From positions 1 through 9,033 of the forward strand of contig DATFMH010000211.1 in assembly GCA_035267045.1 (NCBI GenBank): DNA of 9,033 nucleotides, read 5' to 3'. Shown one piece after another: positions 1-7,285 of the stretch (positions are counted from its first letter, which is position 1; each line of letters begins with the position of its first letter). The position numbers and the translations under genes were made by a program. The notes beneath the pieces were generated by a model. The model searched no databases. It saw only the letters and a list, made by a program, of their open reading frames with translations, and was not told where the DNA came from. The DNA comes from DATFMH01 sp035267045 (lineage in GTDB: Bacteria; Bacteroidota; Rhodothermia; Balneolales; DATFMH01).

Positions 1-154
1 TGTGGTAAGTAATAACTCCTCGAATGTTGACGCAACACTAAACGACAGAGACGGCAGGTTATACATTTGGTTCGGTGGTAAAATAAATAGTAACGGTACA
101 AAGACAGGTGTTTATAAAGGAACCTATACAGCTACAGTTACATATCTTGATTGA
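1..154 (+). CDS. DUF4402-type pilin-like subunit, C-terminal fragment
   Basis: The gene runs in from the left edge; the readable frame begins at base 2, gives 50 residues and stops with TGA at 152-154. The end carries the signature shared by the other subunits here: G-R-L-Y-I-W-F-G-G, then G-V-Y-K-G-T-Y and a final V-T-Y. This is the last part of the Ig-like beta-sandwich of the DUF4402 family, a secreted fold related to pilins and spore coat U proteins. It closely parallels the subunits at 1254-1763 and 7874-8386, so it is probably another minor or alternative subunit of the same fibre system. The signal peptide and N-terminus lie outside the window. Family placement rests on the C-terminal motif alone. 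Confidence 0.8.
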   Translation, partial: VVSNNSSNVDATLNDRDGRLYIWFGGKINSNGTKTGVYKGTYTATVTYLD

Positions 155-561
155 TGCACATCGTATAGATAATATTATTAATAACATATAGGATTTATTT
201 TGCAATTCTGAAAGCTCATTATATGTTTTTTAACGTTAGCTCACTCCTCTAAAGATATAGCAGAAACTACTATTCACAGCTACTTCCGGTATATTGAATA
301 ATAACTGTAACTCATTGCAATCTAATTTCTAAGTATAAGTAGTGAGCTAAAAAATGGTTATAATTGCCGATTTCTTTATTGGAATTTTCTAATACATTAT
401 AGACAGATAAAAAAGCTGGGTTAGTAGATTGACTGTTATTTAAAATACATGTTGCATATCAATGAGATATGTGGGAAATCATATGCTTTAAACAGCTTAT
501 TCTACTTTCTATACAAAATAATATATCAAAGAGTTTATTAACAAACTGAAGAGGTTTAAAG
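155..561. other. Gene-free AT-rich leader region upstream of the major pilin
   Basis: I see no ORF with coding character on either strand. A possible Bacteroidota-type promoter has TTTG at 199-202 and TATGTTTT at 222-229, 19 bases apart. It differs from TAnnTTTG only in the last base, but it lies about 330 bases from the pilin start, so it would imply a very long leader. No closer match to TTTG/TAnnTTTG was found. No clear terminator hairpin follows the upstream gene. The region probably holds the promoter of the 562-7285 gene set, but I cannot place it firmly. Confidence 0.4.
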
Positions 562-1131
562 ATGGCTAAAAAATTATCTGTTTTAATGATAATGATGTTC
601 GTTTTTGCGGGGTTAAGTTACGCTCAGGTTGCAACAGAGAATCAAGGTGGTGAAAATGATGGGGCTGCTGGTACGGGAAAAGTTACAGCACCTAAAGATG
701 CACAAAGTGCTTCTACTAGTGCTAATGCAAGTATCACTGTTTATAGTGGATTATCGATTACAAAAGTACATGACATTAATTTTGGCAAAGTGGCTGCAGG
801 AGCCGGCTTGCAAAAAATCGCGTCAAATACCAGTAATGCCGCCGGATTCCAAATCACGGGTCAACCTGATAATAATGTAAATATCACATTGGGTGCTTCC
901 TCTGTTACATTAACTTCCGGTAGTAATACCTTGACAATGAATACCGATGCCCCGGTATATAACAATACAAATGATCCAACTGGTGCAACAGATTCAAACG
1001 GTAATATATCATTAAGTTCTGCTGGCAATTTATACATGTTTGTTGGTGGATCAGTTAATGTGGGTGCTACTACTCCATCAGGGACTTATTCTGGAACGAT
1101 TGATGTAAGCGTGGCTTATACAGGAAGTTGA
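562..1131 (+). CDS. DUF4402 domain protein, probable major pilin subunit
   Basis: A secreted 189-residue beta-sandwich subunit, probably the main building block of a chaperone-usher fibre. Residues 1-21 form a signal peptide (basic M-A-K-K, hydrophobic core, S-Y-A) with cleavage before Gln22. Residues 22-54 are a flexible Gly/Asn/Ala/Ser-rich extension that could supply the donor strand to a neighbouring subunit. The DUF4402-like domain follows (about 55-187), with D-I-N-F-G at 71-75, F-Q-I-T-G at 96-100, Y-M-F-V-G-G at 158-163 and G-T-Y-S-G-T at 174-179. The ATG is preceded by GAAGAGG at 548-554, the best ribosome site but one in the window. It is first in the cluster, is followed by a strong hairpin, and has the small-residue composition usual for abundant pilins. 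The 'major' role is inferred from position, hairpin and composition; the family call is firm. Confidence 0.85.
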   Translation: MAKKLSVLMIMMFVFAGLSYAQVATENQGGENDGAAGTGKVTAPKDAQSASTSANASITVYSGLSITKVHDINFGKVAAGAGLQKIASNTSNAAGFQITGQPDNNVNITLGASSVTLTSGSNTLTMNTDAPVYNNTNDPTGATDSNGNISLSSAGNLYMFVGGSVNVGATTPSGTYSGTIDVSVAYTGS

Positions 1132-1170
1132 TAAGTGGGTAATTTATGAACAACTGATTATAATATTGTT

Positions 1171-1213
1171 AATAACAAGGGCTTGTGTGATTATCGCTCA
1201 AGCCCTTGTTATT
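1171..1213 (+). terminator. Hairpin after the major pilin, likely attenuating terminator
   Basis: A perfect 15-bp inverted repeat, AATAACAAGGGCTTG at 1171-1185 and its exact complement at 1199-1213, encloses a 13-base loop. It begins 39 bases after the pilin stop codon. It is not followed by an uninterrupted T tract (TTAATGATCAAATTTT), so it may be a partial terminator or an RNA 3'-end stabiliser rather than a complete stop. I found no convincing new promoter between it and the next gene at 1254. Read-through would therefore give lower expression of the downstream minor subunits, chaperone and usher, an arrangement known from other fimbrial operons. Confidence 0.75.
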
Positions 1214-1253
1214 TAATGATCAAATTTTCTATACTGTATTTAATTTTATAGAA

Positions 1254-1763
1254 ATGATTAAAAAGCAAAGAATTATTATATTTATTTGGTTTATTCTCAG
1301 CCCTGTTTTGCTATTAGCACAAACAGCCAGTAGTGATCAGGCTTCTATTTCTGTCACAATATCCAAGGGAATAACAGTATCTAAAACCAGTAATCTTGAT
1401 TTCGGAACAGTAACAATAAATACAGGGACTGCCACGGTAAATTCAACAGATTCTAAAGCCGGAGGGTTTGATATTAGTGGTTCTGCAGGTGCAACTGTTG
1501 ATATAACATTGCCAGAAAAAGTCGTATTAAGTGATCAAAGTGGCCACACTGTTTCATTTACACCGGCAACACCTATTTATAATCAGCAAAATAATCAATC
1601 CACAGCCAATACCTTTAGTTCTACAAATGGTGGTAGTGCTCAGTTAAATACGACAAATGGTGAGTTATATATTTGGTTTGGAGGGTCTTTTGACACTTCC
1701 GGACTAAACCCGGGTTCTTATGCTGGAGTTTATACTGCTAAAGTTGAATACGCCAATTCTTAA
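1254..1763 (+). CDS. DUF4402 domain protein, pilin-like subunit 2
   Basis: A secreted subunit of 169 residues from ATG 1254. A TTG at 1206 is also in frame, but it lies inside the hairpin arm and would put 16 residues before the signal peptide, so ATG is preferred. The signal peptide is residues 1-22 (M-I-K-K-Q-R, hydrophobic stretch, L-L-L-A) with Gln23 at +1. The mature protein starts with a short polar segment and a first beta strand (A-S-I-S-V-T-I). It then has L-D-F-G at 48-51, a glycine-rich F-D-I-S-G strand, L-P-E-K-V-V-L-S-D, and Y-I-W-F-G-G at 139-144 before G-S-Y-A-G-V-Y. This is a complete DUF4402-like domain with a shorter N-terminal extension than the major subunit. It starts downstream of the attenuator hairpin with no clear Shine-Dalgarno and is 8 bases from the next gene, so the two are cotranscribed. 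A minor structural subunit is the likeliest role. Confidence 0.82.
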   Translation: MIKKQRIIIFIWFILSPVLLLAQTASSDQASISVTISKGITVSKTSNLDFGTVTINTGTATVNSTDSKAGGFDISGSAGATVDITLPEKVVLSDQSGHTVSFTPATPIYNQQNNQSTANTFSSTNGGSAQLNTTNGELYIWFGGSFDTSGLNPGSYAGVYTAKVEYANS

Positions 1764-1771
1764 TTTGCATT

Positions 1772-2335
1772 ATGAAATTCAAATTCCAAACATACAAAAA
1801 AAAATTTCGCTTATATATTCTGGTGATAATTTGTTTATGTTTTAACTTAAGTATCACTACTATTTGTTATGGACAGAGTAATAATTCAAGTGCGTCTATC
1901 GGTATACCTATTAAGGCAAAATTGGTAAGTGGATTAACTGTTAACAAGGAACGCAATTTGCGTTTTGGAACAATTATACAAGGTAACGGGAAAGTAAATA
2001 TTTCACCAACTGATGTAAATGCTGGTTTATTCCGAATAGTTGGCAGAAAAGGGAGTGAAGTGTACTGCAATTTAACCCCACCTAAAAACCTGGTAGATGG
2101 TAAAGGCCATACTATACCATTTAATGCTAATGCCGCTTATAATAATAAAAAAAGGGATCCTACAACTGCCATTCAATTTCAAAAAGCATCAGGAGCTGTA
2201 GATGGGTTTGATTTGAAAGCTAATCCACAAAATAATGAGGCTGAGGCGTATATATGGATTTATGGAAGTATAGATGTAGGGAAGATTAAACCAGGGGATT
2301 ATACAGGTACTTTTACATTAAGTGTTACATATTAA
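1772..2335 (+). CDS. DUF4402-like pilin subunit 3
   Basis: A 187-residue secreted subunit. The long signal peptide has a strongly basic N-region (residues 1-13), a hydrophobic core (about 14-28) and probable cleavage after Gly34, again placing Gln at +1 (C-Y-G|Q). The mature part has a short S/N-rich lead, a first strand (I-G-I-P-I-K-A-K), L-R-F-G at 63-66, L-F-R-I-V-G at 86-91, D-G-K-G-H-T-I-P-F at 109-117, and Y-I-W-I-Y-G at 160-165 before G-D-Y-T-G-T. Tyr replaces the first Gly of the usual W-x-G-G motif. A run of nine A residues (1796-1804) codes for three lysines in the signal peptide and could be a slippage-prone tract. It lies 8 bases after subunit 2, so it is surely in the same transcript. 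A DUF4402-like fold is clear, but identity to its neighbours is low; a minor pilus subunit is the likely role. Confidence 0.78.
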   Translation: MKFKFQTYKKKFRLYILVIICLCFNLSITTICYGQSNNSSASIGIPIKAKLVSGLTVNKERNLRFGTIIQGNGKVNISPTDVNAGLFRIVGRKGSEVYCNLTPPKNLVDGKGHTIPFNANAAYNNKKRDPTTAIQFQKASGAVDGFDLKANPQNNEAEAYIWIYGSIDVGKIKPGDYTGTFTLSVTY

Positions 2336-2405
2336 AAAAAATAATGTTTACTATTACTATTATTTAAAAGAAATACCCCATTACTCCATTTGAAGAAGAT
2401 ACTAT

Positions 2406-3011
2406 ATGGTTAAGATCTATTATACTACAAATAAAATATTATCATCTATTTTATTGTATAAACCACATTTCAGAGAGAGAAAATGGTTATTTAATTCATT
2501 CGGTGTATTATTTCTGATTATATTTGAATTGTGTTTTGTAAAAATAAGTTATGCCCAGAATTCGATTGATGTTGTCAAGGTTAATGATTTGTCATTTGGA
2601 TCAGTGGTCGCCGGAGATGCTAAAACCGTTTATCCGGATGAGCCGTCCGCTGCTTTGTTTCAGATTGCTGAAGATATAACAGACAGACACAACAATAACG
2701 ATAACAACGATAATCATGGGTATCATTATGGTTGGCAGTCAATTACGGTAACATTTCATTTGCCAACTGTTTTGACGGATGGTATACATTCTATACCGGT
2801 TGATTTTAATAGTAATAGTGCTATGTGGTCAGATAATAACAATTCGAATGGTGCAAGAAAATTTGATCCTAAGCAAGATATGCAATTTAAATTGCATTAT
2901 AAAAAGCCCATATATATTTGGTTGGGTGGAACGGCGAGGACAAACTTATCACAGTGGTCAGGTCATTATCAGGGTACTATAACGCTCTCTGTAACAAATG
3001 TTGATAATTAA
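2406..3011 (+). CDS. Divergent DUF4402-like subunit, candidate tip or end subunit
   Basis: A 201-residue secreted protein. An unusually long N-region (1-26) precedes the hydrophobic core (about 31-45) and cleavage after Ala50 (S-Y-A|Q). The mature chain starts almost directly with the L-S-F-G signature (62-65). It lacks both the N-terminal extension and the first A-S-I-x-V type strand present in subunits 1-3. An Asn/Asp/His-rich insertion at 93-109 (D-R-H-N-N-N-D...H-G-Y-H-Y-G) replaces the compact F-x-I-x-G turn. The C-terminal half keeps Y-I-W-L-G-G at 170-175 and G-H-Y-Q-G-T. Loss of a donor segment is what one expects of a subunit that accepts but does not donate a strand, such as a tip adhesin. 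That role is an inference. Gaps of 70 bases upstream and 59 downstream, with no hairpin, fit one operon. Confidence 0.72.
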   Translation: MVKIYYTTNKILSSILLYKPHFRERKWLFNSFGVLFLIIFELCFVKISYAQNSIDVVKVNDLSFGSVVAGDAKTVYPDEPSAALFQIAEDITDRHNNNDNNDNHGYHYGWQSITVTFHLPTVLTDGIHSIPVDFNSNSAMWSDNNNSNGARKFDPKQDMQFKLHYKKPIYIWLGGTARTNLSQWSGHYQGTITLSVTNVDN

Positions 3012-3061
3012 GAGACAAATATATACTATCAAAATTATCTTTAATTATAAATGGCAAATGT

Positions 3062-3066
3062 AGGAG
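3062..3066 (+). promoter_or_regulatory. Shine-Dalgarno AGGAG that fixes the chaperone start
   Basis: AGGAG sits four bases before the ATG at 3071. This is the best ribosome site in the window and favours ATG 3071 over the TTG at 3068, which would be too close to it. The subunit genes mostly lack such a site. Confidence 0.6.
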
Positions 3067-3070
3067 TTTG

Positions 3071-3904
3071 ATGAATTATTCGAGACGGTTAGCATTGCTT
3101 ATTGTATTTATGTTGAGTTTTTATTCTTCGTCTATAGCCCAAATAGTCGTTTTCCCTACTACCGTGATTGTGAGCAAGAGTAACCGATTTGGAACATTTT
3201 ATGTAACCAATAAATCGCAAGATCCTCAACAGATAACAATAAGTTATAAATTCGGATATCCCACATCTGATTCACTGGGTAATATTTATATGCAGTATAG
3301 CGACAGTATCGCCTCTCAAAAGTATTCGTGTGCTAAATGGCTGAAAAGCTATCCCAGTAAGTTTATATTACCACCCGGACAAAAGCAGACAATCAGAATG
3401 CTAATTTCACCACCGTCCAATATACATGATGGAGTATATTGGACGCGCCTGGTTACTAATTCAAAACCCCAGGTAAATTTTCCTGATACGACTAAAAACG
3501 GTGTTGTTACACATATTGTTTTTGCGGTAGATCATGTAACATCCATTTTATTCCGTAACGGTAAGGCTAATCCACATGTACAAATATTATCATTAAAGAC
3601 ACATAGGGATCAACAGGGAAATATGCAGTTTCTTGCAAAATTACATCGTGACGGTAATGCACCTTTTTTAGGTAATACTGTGCTACAAATTTACGATAGT
3701 AATGGGAAATTGGTGAGGACATTTAATGAACCCATTGCCGTTTATTTTGATATAACAAAAGAATTTACGCTTGATACTAATAAGTATTCAGCAGGAAAAT
3801 ATACAGCCAGATTAACATTAAATTCTCAAAGAGATGTTCTGGCTAATCATCCAATGTTAAAAACTTCAACAATAACAAAAAAAATTGCTTTTAAACTAAA
3901 ATAG
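3071..3904 (+). CDS. PapD-like periplasmic pilus assembly chaperone
   Basis: A 277-residue periplasmic chaperone expected to bind each subunit's incomplete Ig fold and deliver it to the usher. The signal peptide is residues 1-23 (R-R, hydrophobic core, S-I-A|Q). Domain 1 (about 25-135) begins with V-V-F-P-T-T-V-I-V and F-Y-V-T-N and contains the typical P-P-G-Q-K-Q-T-I-R at 101-109, followed by G-V-Y-W-T-R-L. Domain 2 (about 145-277) has S-I-L-F-R-N-G at 158-164, resembling the R-H-G motif of archaic-type chaperones, and H-R-D-G-N-A-P-F-L-G at 192-201. At about 250 mature residues it is somewhat longer than classical PapD. The Arg found soon after the first-strand Pro in many chaperones is not evident here (T-T-V follows the Pro), so the anchor for the subunit C-terminus may differ. 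It lies directly before the usher gene, as is usual. Family call firm; archaic subtype inferred. Confidence 0.85.
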   Translation: MNYSRRLALLIVFMLSFYSSSIAQIVVFPTTVIVSKSNRFGTFYVTNKSQDPQQITISYKFGYPTSDSLGNIYMQYSDSIASQKYSCAKWLKSYPSKFILPPGQKQTIRMLISPPSNIHDGVYWTRLVTNSKPQVNFPDTTKNGVVTHIVFAVDHVTSILFRNGKANPHVQILSLKTHRDQQGNMQFLAKLHRDGNAPFLGNTVLQIYDSNGKLVRTFNEPIAVYFDITKEFTLDTNKYSAGKYTARLTLNSQRDVLANHPMLKTSTITKKIAFKLK

Positions 3905-3952
3905 TATTGGGCGATTAAAAATTTTTTTCTACAGTACGGGCTGGATATTTGA

Positions 3953-6900
3953 TTGTTTAAAAGTATTAAAATATTACTACTTCTTTGCATCATTTTGTCT
4001 ACGAGACAATTAAATGCGCAAAATAATGAGCAAAAGCCATCCCAGATATTCCTTTCTTTCAATTATAAAGGACTCGTCAATAATGTAGTTACGGTCTATT
4101 ATACTAAGAAAGATATATACCTTCCTATTGGGCAGGTTTTTGATCTGCTTAAGATTAATAATGAGATTGATAAAACTAAAAATAAAATCAGTGGTTTCTT
4201 TTTAAAAACCAAGACAAAATATTTTATCAACTTTAATTCGCTTGAAGCAAAGATCGGGAATCAGTCATATACATTAGATCGTAAGGACTTTATATCTTCT
4301 GAATTAGATTATTATGTAAAAATCTCCATATTAAAAAAACTATTTGGATTGAATTTTACACCTAATATGAGAGATTTATCTATAACTTTAATTTCGGACA
4401 ATACATTACCAATCGAGTCGTCGCTGAAGCGACAAAAGAAAGATCAAACACTTAGTAATATATATGAAGGTCGAACATATTACCCACTACTTTTTAATAG
4501 AAGAAGATATGCATTTAAAACGGGTATGCTCGATTATAATATTAACTCAACTTATAATGGTAAGTCATATAGTAATAATTTCGATTTTACGGGAGGGTTA
4601 AAGTTTCTAAAAGGCAATTTAATTGGAGATGTTGGTGGATTATATGCTGATCAGCATTTATCAGGTAATATTAATAACCTTCAATGGCAATATGTTGCGA
4701 AAGACGGTGATCCGGTTACTCAGATATACTTGGGGGATTTATATAGCAATGGCTTAAATTCACAGGCATTTGAAGGAATAAGAATAACAAACGAACCTAT
4801 CCATGAAAGGCTGCACTTCGGTAAATATGTTGTAGATGGTGATACAAGGCCAAATTATGACGTAGAGTTATTTTTAAATGGCAGACTTGTTGCTCATACT
4901 AAGACGGGGGAAAGTGGCCATTATCATATGGTTATACCGTTAGAATTTGGCACATCATCTGTTCAGATTAAATATTATGGGCCACAAGGTCAGTTTAGAG
5001 AAGAGGACAAGAGGATACAAATTCCCTATACTTTTTTACCTGCGGGTGATATATCTTATTCGTTGAATGCGGGAGGATTAACGTTAAACAGACAAACATA
5101 CTATGAAAAACCTTCCACATATTATTTAGCCCCCAACTTGGCAGTAGGTTTTACCAACTGGTTTACGAATAAAATAGGGTTGGATTATGGGTCTAATATG
5201 AATTTTTATAATATATCATCATTTAGAATAAGTACTCCCTATCTGGCTTCAGTAACACTTTCCCCCCATAACTTATATAAAGCAACATTTAATGCGGTCT
5301 ATCCATCTCAATTGAGCTTTCAATTTCAAGCATCTCATTTTGATGCAAACTATTACTTTAATAATTATGGACGATCATATGATCAGGGTAATAGTAGTAT
5401 GTACCTACCGTTTCATATCTTTAATCATCCTTTTAATATTAGGCTGAGCGGAGATATTCAACATATTATTTCCAGGTATAATTATGGTTATGGGATTGGA
5501 TTGAATGCAAACTGGAACCGGGTGACTTTAACATCAAGCTATAATACTAATTCTAATGGCGGCAGTAATGTTAATACTAATGCTTATTTATCATTGGTTA
5601 ATGCCAGAAGATTACCTTTTTTCCTTAAAGGTTCTCTAATTAGTACCTCTGTTAATTATAACGGTAGCTTGCAAAAGGTTACAAATTTTGCTGTCGAATA
5701 TAGTAGAACCGTATTTAAATACGCCCGTTTTCAATTATCATGGTTTAGAGATTTAACAAGAAATCAAAATTCCTTTCAATTCCGCTTGATATTTAATCTG
5801 CCATCAATGATTTCGACTACTTCGTATCAATCATCATCCAATAATCATATGATGACGCAAAATTTCAGAGGGGGTGTGGGATACGATAGTCATAATAATT
5901 ATACCGTTTTTAATAACAGGAGGTTAACGGGTTCCGCTTCTGCTGCCGTACGTATGTTTGTAGATTATAATGGTAATGGAATACAGGATAAGGGAGAACC
6001 GAACATTCATAATGGATCTGTTAGTTTTGATCAGGCTGTCTCACAAAGAAAAGATGGCAGCGGGCTTATTCATATTGTAAATTTACAACCATACTATAGA
6101 TATAATATCTCTATTGATGGTAGTACCGTAAAAAATCCTTTATGGGTACCGTCAAAAACTCAATTTTCTTTTATAGCTAATCCAAATATCGTTACTCCGA
6201 TTGATATACCTTTTTATGTATCCGGCGTGGTTAATGGCAGTGTCAGTATTTTACGGGATGGATCGAAGCAGTCTGTTCCAGGTATGAAAGTCCATTTTGA
6301 ACAAACAAATGGTCATTATAAGAAAACAATAACAACATTTTCAGATGGAACCTTTTATTACATTGGCCTGCCTCCGGGTAAATACAAGGTTTATCCTGAT
6401 AAAAAACAGATGGATATATTGAAGTCGGAGTCTAAACCTAAAAAACGGACATTTACACTAAAATCAACAAAAAATGGTGATAATATTGATCATCTGGATT
6501 TTCTGTTAGAAAATAAAACAGACACGACTACCTATGCGGTACAAGCTGGTTCATTTCATAATATTGATTTAGCTATTCAGGCACTCAAAAAAGTAAATAG
6601 AAAAGAATCACCGCAGTTTTATGTTCGATTTGTTAAACAAGACAGTCTCTTTAGAATTACCACTAATTGTTTTAAACACCGAAGTACAGCAGATTCAATG
6701 TTGAATATTATAAAAAGGGATTATCCGGATGCCATAGAACGTAAATGCGCTTCATTAAATAGCAAATTAAAATTCCAATTACATATAGCATCTCTTAAAA
6801 AAGAAAAGGATGCTAAAACGATTAAAGCAAAAGCACAATCGAATATAAAACAAACGATAAAGATTACACACGATACGACTTCACATGTTTATAATGTTCA

Positions 6901-7285
6901 TTTACCGGATGTAGTTAATTGGCAAACAGCTTTTAATGAAAGAGAACAATTAAGTAAAAAAGGATTTGAAAATCTTGTAATTAAATCTCAACCTCAGATA
7001 AAATGGTTGAACAGTGATTTTACATTTAAGGTTCAAATAGCCGTTTATGATTCAATGAAGCTGAAAGCGGCACAATATGTTAAAAGAGTTATTAAGCGCA
7101 AATATGGATTTTCTGCTGTTATATATAACGATAAGATATCACATAAATATCGTTTGTTTTTGAAGAAAAATTATACCTGGCAACAAGCGCAAAAAATTCG
7201 TAATGACTTGGATAATAGACGAATCTTCAGAAATGTTACTGTTTTTATGCTTAAAAAAAATCGGAAGATTCGTGATGAATACTAA
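3953..7285 (+). CDS. Outer-membrane pilus usher with three C-terminal SPOR-like domains
   Basis: A 1110-residue usher: the outer-membrane pore that receives chaperone-subunit complexes and extrudes the fibre. The start must be TTG 3953, because TGA (3950-3952) is in frame just upstream and no ATG precedes the signal peptide (residues 1-22, L-N-A|Q). Order: usher-like N-terminal domain (about 31-150); beta-barrel (about 185-650) interrupted by a plug (302-357) with Y-D-V-E-L-F-L-N-G and Y-Y-G-P-Q-G-Q-F-R-E-E, as in archaic ushers; an acidic D-Y-N-G-N-G-I-Q-D-K-G-E loop at 671-682; a C-terminal-domain motif, D-G-S-G...L-Q-P-Y, at 701-714; a carboxypeptidase-regulatory-like beta domain (about 757-815, P-P-G-K-Y); then three SPOR-like repeats (860-1100). 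Classical ushers have about 800-850 residues, and the extra length is largely the SPOR tail. The gene follows the chaperone by 48 bases. Usher identity is well supported; the SPOR addition is the notable departure. Confidence 0.87.
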   Translation: MFKSIKILLLLCIILSTRQLNAQNNEQKPSQIFLSFNYKGLVNNVVTVYYTKKDIYLPIGQVFDLLKINNEIDKTKNKISGFFLKTKTKYFINFNSLEAKIGNQSYTLDRKDFISSELDYYVKISILKKLFGLNFTPNMRDLSITLISDNTLPIESSLKRQKKDQTLSNIYEGRTYYPLLFNRRRYAFKTGMLDYNINSTYNGKSYSNNFDFTGGLKFLKGNLIGDVGGLYADQHLSGNINNLQWQYVAKDGDPVTQIYLGDLYSNGLNSQAFEGIRITNEPIHERLHFGKYVVDGDTRPNYDVELFLNGRLVAHTKTGESGHYHMVIPLEFGTSSVQIKYYGPQGQFREEDKRIQIPYTFLPAGDISYSLNAGGLTLNRQTYYEKPSTYYLAPNLAVGFTNWFTNKIGLDYGSNMNFYNISSFRISTPYLASVTLSPHNLYKATFNAVYPSQLSFQFQASHFDANYYFNNYGRSYDQGNSSMYLPFHIFNHPFNIRLSGDIQHIISRYNYGYGIGLNANWNRVTLTSSYNTNSNGGSNVNTNAYLSLVNARRLPFFLKGSLISTSVNYNGSLQKVTNFAVEYSRTVFKYARFQLSWFRDLTRNQNSFQFRLIFNLPSMISTTSYQSSSNNHMMTQNFRGGVGYDSHNNYTVFNNRRLTGSASAAVRMFVDYNGNGIQDKGEPNIHNGSVSFDQAVSQRKDGSGLIHIVNLQPYYRYNISIDGSTVKNPLWVPSKTQFSFIANPNIVTPIDIPFYVSGVVNGSVSILRDGSKQSVPGMKVHFEQTNGHYKKTITTFSDGTFYYIGLPPGKYKVYPDKKQMDILKSESKPKKRTFTLKSTKNGDNIDHLDFLLENKTDTTTYAVQAGSFHNIDLAIQALKKVNRKESPQFYVRFVKQDSLFRITTNCFKHRSTADSMLNIIKRDYPDAIERKCASLNSKLKFQLHIASLKKEKDAKTIKAKAQSNIKQTIKITHDTTSHVYNVHLPDVVNWQTAFNEREQLSKKGFENLVIKSQPQIKWLNSDFTFKVQIAVYDSMKLKAAQYVKRVIKRKYGFSAVIYNDKISHKYRLFLKKNYTWQQAQKIRNDLDNRRIFRNVTVFMLKKNRKIRDEY
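6530..7252 (+). other. Three tandem SPOR-like domains in the usher C-terminus
   Basis: Residues 860-935 open with T-Y-A-V-Q-A-G-S-F and then show the alternating helix/strand pattern of SPOR (A-I-Q-A-L-K-K, F-R-I-T-T-N, A-D-S-M-L). Residues 939-1013 repeat it with L-K-F-Q-L-H-I-A-S-L, V-Y-N-V-H-L, W-Q-T-A-F and a G-F-E-N-L-V-I end. Residues 1024-1100 repeat it with F-T-F-K-V-Q-I-A-V-Y, Y-R-L-F-L, W-Q-Q-A-Q-K-I and R-N-V-T-V-F. SPOR domains (FtsN, DamX and DedD families) bind peptidoglycan strands lacking stem peptides. Placed after the barrel, they would project into the periplasm toward the cell wall. The first and third copies fit best; the second is looser. Confidence 0.75.

Noticed and set aside
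629..880. Alternative-frame ORF inside the major pilin gene
   Set aside because: It lies wholly inside a well-supported gene in another frame and has no domain or start-site support.
1206..1253. TTG-initiated N-terminal extension of subunit 2
   Set aside because: The TTG sits in the right arm of the hairpin, and the added residues would precede a standard signal peptide that starts cleanly at ATG 1254.
1214..1253. Internal promoter for the minor subunit genes (TAATTTTA at 1241-1248)
   Set aside because: It resembles a -7 element but has no TTTG at the right distance upstream, and transcription would begin essentially at the start codon.
1867..2070. Minus-strand ORF inside subunit 3
   Set aside because: It is a shadow of the coding strand gene with no independent evidence.
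2779..2982. Alternative-frame ORF inside the candidate tip subunit
   Set aside because: The parent frame carries a signal peptide and the family signature; this one has neither.
3068..3070. TTG start for the chaperone
   Set aside because: The next codon is ATG with AGGAG at better spacing; TTG would be only one base from the ribosome site.
3847..4062. Minus-strand ORF across the chaperone-usher junction
   Set aside because: It overlaps both genes antisense and matches nothing recognisable.
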